A stretch of DNA of 64,000 bases from Clusia tigrina (taxonomy: Eukaryota > Arthropoda > Insecta > Diptera > Clusiidae): positions 806,001 to 870,000 of the forward strand of contig CAKKTE020000559.1 of NCBI GenBank assembly GCA_920105625.2, read 5' to 3'. Below, piece by piece: positions 60,429 to 64,000 of this stretch. Made by a program: the position numbers and the translations under genes. The notes beneath the pieces were generated by a model. It had not been told where the DNA came from. It saw only the letters and a list, made by a program, of their open reading frames with translations, and made no database searches. How positions within the stretch are numbered: the first letter of the stretch is position 1; every line of letters begins with the position of its first letter.

Positions 60429-62387
60429 ACGCTTCAGTAAAAAGTTACAAGCATTTGTATGTTGCAAACTTTGATAGGTGTAGGACGTACCGTATAGAAG
60501 TTAGGGCCATTTGAAATTTTAGCAGTGTTTGATTTGGGACTCAAGGGCAGCATAGCTTTGTTCGATAGCTTAAATTGACAAGAGGCTCGAGTACTATATT
60601 GTTACAAAATTTCAAGGTTTTATGACGCTCCAGTAAAAAGTTACAAGCATTTGTATGTTGCAAACTTTGGTAGGTGTAGGACGTACCGTATAGAAGTTAG
60701 GGCCATTTGAAATTTTAGCAGTGTTTGATTTGGGACTCAAGGATAGCATAGCTTTGTGCGATAGCTTAAATTGACAAGAGGCTCGAGTACTTTATTGTTA
60801 CAAAAATTCAAGGTTTTATGACGCTCCAGTAAAAAGTTACAAGCATTTGTATGTTGCAAACTTTGATAGGTGTAGGGCGCACCGTATAGAAGTTGGGGCC
60901 ATTTGAAGTTTTATCATTGTTTGATTTGGGACCCAAGGGTAGCATAGCTTTGAGCGGCAGCTTAAATTGACAAGAGGCTCGAGGTCTTTATTGTTACAAA
61001 ATTTCAAGGTTTTATGACGCTCCAGTAAAAAGTTACAAGCATTTGTATGTTGCAAACTTCGATAGGTGTAGGACGTACCGTACAGAAGTTAGGGCCATTT
61101 GAAGTTTTATCAGTGTTTCATTTGGGACTCAATTGTAGCATAGCTTTGAGCGATAGCTTAAATTGACAAGAGGCTCGTGTACTTTATTGTAACAAAATTT
61201 CAAGATTTTATGACGCTCCAGTAAAAAGTTACTAGCATTTGTATGTTGCAAACTTTGATAGGTGTAGGACGTACCGTATAGAAGTTAGGGCCATTTGAAA
61301 TTTTAGCAGTGTTTGATTTGGGACTCAACGGTAGCTAGCTTTGTGCGATAGCTTAGATTGACAAGAGGCTCGAGTACTATATTGTTACAAAATTTCAAGG
61401 TTTTATGACGCTCGAGTAAAAAGTTACAAGCATTTGTATGTTGCAAACTTTGATAGGTGTAGGACGTACCGTATAGAAGTTACGGCCATTTGAAGTTTTA
61501 TCAGTGTTTGATTTGGGACTCAAGGGTAGCATAGCTTTGAGCGATAGCTTAAATTGAGAAGAGGCTCGAGTACTTTATTGTTACAAAATTTCAAGGTTTT
61601 ATGACGCTAAAGTAAAAAGTTACAAGCATTTGTATGTTGCAAACTCTGATAGATGTAGGACGTACCGTATAGAAGTTAGGGCAATTTGAAGTTTTATCGA
61701 TGCTCGATTTGGGACTCAAGGGTAGCATAGATTTGAGCGATAGGTTAAATTGACAAGAGACTCAAGGTCTTTATTGTTACAAAACTTCAAGGTTTTATAA
61801 CGCTCCAGTAAAAAGTTACAAGCATTTGTATGTTGCAAACTTTGATAGCTGTAGGACGTACCGTATAGAAGTTATGGCCATTTGAAATTTTATCAGTGTT
61901 TGATTTGGGACTCAAGGGTAGCATAGCTTTGAGCGATAGCTTAAATTGAAAAGAGGCTCGAGTACTTTATTGTTACAAAATTTCAAGGTTTTATGACGCT
62001 CCAGTAAAAAGTTACAAGCATTTGTATGTTGCCAACTTTGATAGGTGTAGGACGTGCCGTATAGAAGTTAGGGCCATTTGAAGTTTTATAAGTGTTTGAT
62101 TTGGGACTCAAGGTTAGCATAGCTTTGAGCGATAGCTTAAATTGACAAGAGGCTCGAGTACTTTATTGTTACAAAATTTCAAGGTTTTTTGACGCTCCAG
62201 TAAAAAGTTACAAGAATTTGTATGTTACATACTTTGATAGGTTTAGGACGTACCGTATAGAAGTTAGGGCCATTTGAAGTTTTATCAGTGTTTGATTTGG
62301 GACTCAAGGGTAGCAAAGCTTTGAGCGATAGGTTAAATTGACAAGAGGCTCGAGTACTTTATTGTTACAAAATTTCAAGGTTTTATG
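60429..62387 (+). repeat. 10-monomer HOR (1,959 bp), copy 1
   Basis: Ten monomers starting with 'acgcttcag' and 'gggcagc' (60545); then 'actttggtagg' with 'aaggatagc'; 'aaaaattc' with 'gaccc' and 'gagcggcag'; 'acttcgatagg' with 'caattgtagc' (61130); 'ttactagc' with GCTAGC (61334); 'cgctcgag'; 'ctaaag' with 'actctg'; 'gatagctg' with 'ttatgg'; 'gccaac'; 'acatac' with 'agcaaagc'. Length is 10 x 196 - 1. It contains the 979-bp module of 32003-33809, so that module has been moved or retained across 28 kb. Confidence 0.87.
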
Positions 62388-64000
62388 ACGCTTCAGTAAA
62401 AAGTTACAAGCATTTGTATGTTGCAAACTTTGATAGGTGTAGGACGTACCGTATAGAAGTTAGGGCCATTTGAAATTTTAGCAGTGTTTGATTTGGGACT
62501 CAAGGGCAGCATAGCTTTGTTCGATAGCTTAAATTGACAAGAGGCTCGAGTACTATATTGTTACAAAATTTCAAGGTTTTATGACGCTCCAGTAAAAAGT
62601 TACAAGCATTTGTATGTTGCAAACTTTGGTAGGTGTAGGACGTACCGTATAGAAGTTAGGGCCATTTGAAATTTTAGCAGTGTTTGATTTGGGACTCAAG
62701 GATAGCATAGCTTTGTGCGATAGCTTAAATTGACAAGAGGCTCGAGTACTTTATTGTTACAAAAATTCAAGGTTTTATGACGCTCCATTAAAAAGTTACA
62801 AGCATTTGTATGTTGCAAACTTTGATAGGTGTAGGACGCACCGTATAGAAGTTGGGGCCATTTGAAGTTTTATCATTGTTTGATTTGGGACCCAAGGGTA
62901 GCATAGCTTTGAGCGGCAGCTTAAATTGACAAGAGGCTCGAGGTCTTTATTGTTACAAAATTTCAAGGTTTTATGACGCTCCAGTAAAAAGTTACAAGCA
63001 TTTGTATGTTGCCAACTTCGATAGGTGTAGGACGTACCGTACAGAAGTTAGGGCCATTTGAAGTTTTATCAGTGTTTCATTTGGGACTCAATTGTAGCAT
63101 AGCTTTGAGCGATAGCTTAAATTGACAAGAGGCTCGTGTACTTTATTGTAACAAAATTTCAAGATTTTATGACGCTCCAGTAAAAAGTTACTAGCATTTG
63201 TATGTTGCAAACTTTGATAGGTGTAGGACGTACCGTATAGAAGTTAGGGCCATTTGAAATTTTAGCAGTGTTTGATTTGGGACTCAAGGGTAGCTAGCTT
63301 TGTGCGATAGCTTAGATTGACAAGAGGCTCGAGTACTATATTGTTACAAAATTTCAAGGTTTTATGACGCTCGAGTAAAAAGTTACAAGCATTTGTATGT
63401 TGCAAACTTTGATAGGTGTAGGACGTACCGTATAGAAGTTAGGGCCATTTGAAGTTTTATCAGTGTTTGATTTGGGACTCAAGGGTAGCATAGCTTTGAG
63501 CGATAGCTTAAATTGAGAAGAGGCTCGAGTACTTTATTGTTACAAAATTTCAAGGTTTTATGACGCTAAAGTAAAAAGTTACAAGCATTTGTATGTTGCA
63601 AACTCTGATAGATGTAGGACGTACCGTATAGAAGTTAGGGCAATTTGAAGTTTTATCATTGTTCGATTTGGGACTCAAGGGTAGCATAGCTTTGAGCGAT
63701 AGGTTAAATTGACAAGAGACTCAAGGTCTTTATTGTTACAAAATTTCAAGGTTTTATAACGCTCCAGTAAAAAGTTACAAGCATTTGTATGTTGCAAACT
63801 TTGATAGCTGTAGGACGTACCGTATAGAAGTTATGGCCATTTGAAATTTTATCAGTGTTTGATTTGGGACTCAAGGTTAGCATAGCTTTGAGCGATAGCT
63901 TAAATTGACAAGAGGCTCGAGTACTTTATTGTTACAAAATTTCAAGGTTTTTTGACGCTCCAGTAAAAAGTTACAAGAATTTGTATGTTACATACTTTGA
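62388..64000 (+). repeat. 10-monomer HOR copy 2, cut by the window end
   Basis: Repeats copy 1 at offset 1,959 bp ('gggcagc' 62504, 'caattgtagc' 63090, GCTAGC 63293, 'ctaaag' near 63566). Near 63875 'caaggttagc' appears where copy 1 has 'caagggtagc', and the next monomer ('gttttttgacg', 'acaagaatttg', 'acatac') is the type copy 1 shows one monomer later. One unit has therefore been lost. The last 71 bases are a partial monomer. Confidence 0.85.

Larger units (their letters stand above)
1..64000 (+). repeat. 196-bp satellite DNA array, about 327 head-to-tail monomers
   Basis: The same 196-bp unit repeats from first to last base. With 'tgttac' as phase 1, starts fall at 5, 201, 397 and so on to 63930. 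The hand consensus has 58 A, 65 T, 47 G and 26 C. Landmarks in order are 'acaaaatttc' (phase 5-14), 'cagtaaaaagttac' (32-45), 'tgtaggacgtaccgtatag' (76-94), 'tttgggactcaag' (131-143), 'agctttgagcgatagc' (151-166) and the XhoI hexamer CTCGAG (183-188). All copies share one orientation and no unique or inserted sequence was seen. Copies differ from the consensus at a handful to perhaps fifteen sites. Period, orientation and continuity are seen directly; a centromeric or heterochromatic location is inference. The family was not recognised. Confidence 0.98.

Noticed and set aside
1..64000. CRISPR array
   Set aside because: Repeats are contiguous 196-bp units with no alternation of short identical repeats and unique spacers.
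1..64000. CENP-B box
   Set aside because: I looked at the 'gttcgatttgggactc' variants because of TTCG, but the required later A and CGGG positions are not met.
1..64000. Telomeric repeats
   Set aside because: 'gttaggg' at phase 97-103 recalls TTAGGG or TTTAGGG but occurs once per monomer and never in tandem.
1..64000. Transposable element, LTR or tRNA/rRNA genes inside the array
   Set aside because: No stretch departs from the satellite consensus for more than a few bases, there are no target-site duplications or terminal repeats, and no cloverleaf or rRNA core sequence was seen.

Overview
The whole 64 kb window is one uninterrupted array of satellite DNA. There is no credible protein-coding gene, RNA gene, transposon, CRISPR array or unique sequence in it. 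The repeat unit is 196 bp (about 37% GC in my hand-made consensus). Every copy is on the same strand, head to tail. Taking the monomer to start at 'tgttac', the first complete unit starts at 5 and the last start is at 63930. That span is 63,925 bp, or 327 monomers of 196 bp minus 167 bp. The indels I could find by eye add up to exactly -167 bp, so I count 327 complete monomers plus partial ends. The array runs off both edges of the window.

This points to a eukaryotic chromosome, probably centromeric, pericentromeric or other constitutive heterochromatin. The unit length is close to a nucleosome repeat, no mobile element has inserted, and monomers are organised into higher-order repeats (HORs). 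Several variants look like CpG-to-TpG/CpA changes, which suggests a genome that methylates cytosine, such as a plant or vertebrate. I do not recognise the satellite family and cannot name the organism.

Layout. 1-9505: a 13-monomer HOR (2,517 bp) in two full copies (219-2735, 5646-8162), with shortened 10-mer (2736-4664), 5-mer (4665-5645) and truncated (8163-9505) derivatives. 9541-12081: two 980-bp 5-mers running into a duplicated 392-bp dimer. 12082-15439: mosaic. 15440-19729: a 1,372-bp 7-mer, partly repeated, then its derivatives. 19730-26768: four copies of a 1,371-bp 7-mer as two tandem pairs, the pairs being a larger duplication with offset 4,297 bp. 26769-35199: mosaic with a partial fifth copy and a duplicated 5-mer (979 bp). 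35200-42600: variable 4-, 7-, 8- and 9-mer units. 42601-53522: related units ending in two apparently identical 1,373-bp 7-mers. 53523-64000: a duplicated trimer (588 bp), a single-monomer duplication, a repeated 1.1-kb block and a 10-mer (1,959 bp) repeated to the window end.

No genes act together here. What can be read is the history of the array: nested unequal exchanges, gene-conversion-like chimeras and the local spread of diagnostic variants. One of these, a 1-bp deletion creating GCTAGC, occurs 25 times after 19850 and never before. Short open reading frames of 61-106 codons are by-products of the repeat and are not annotated as genes.
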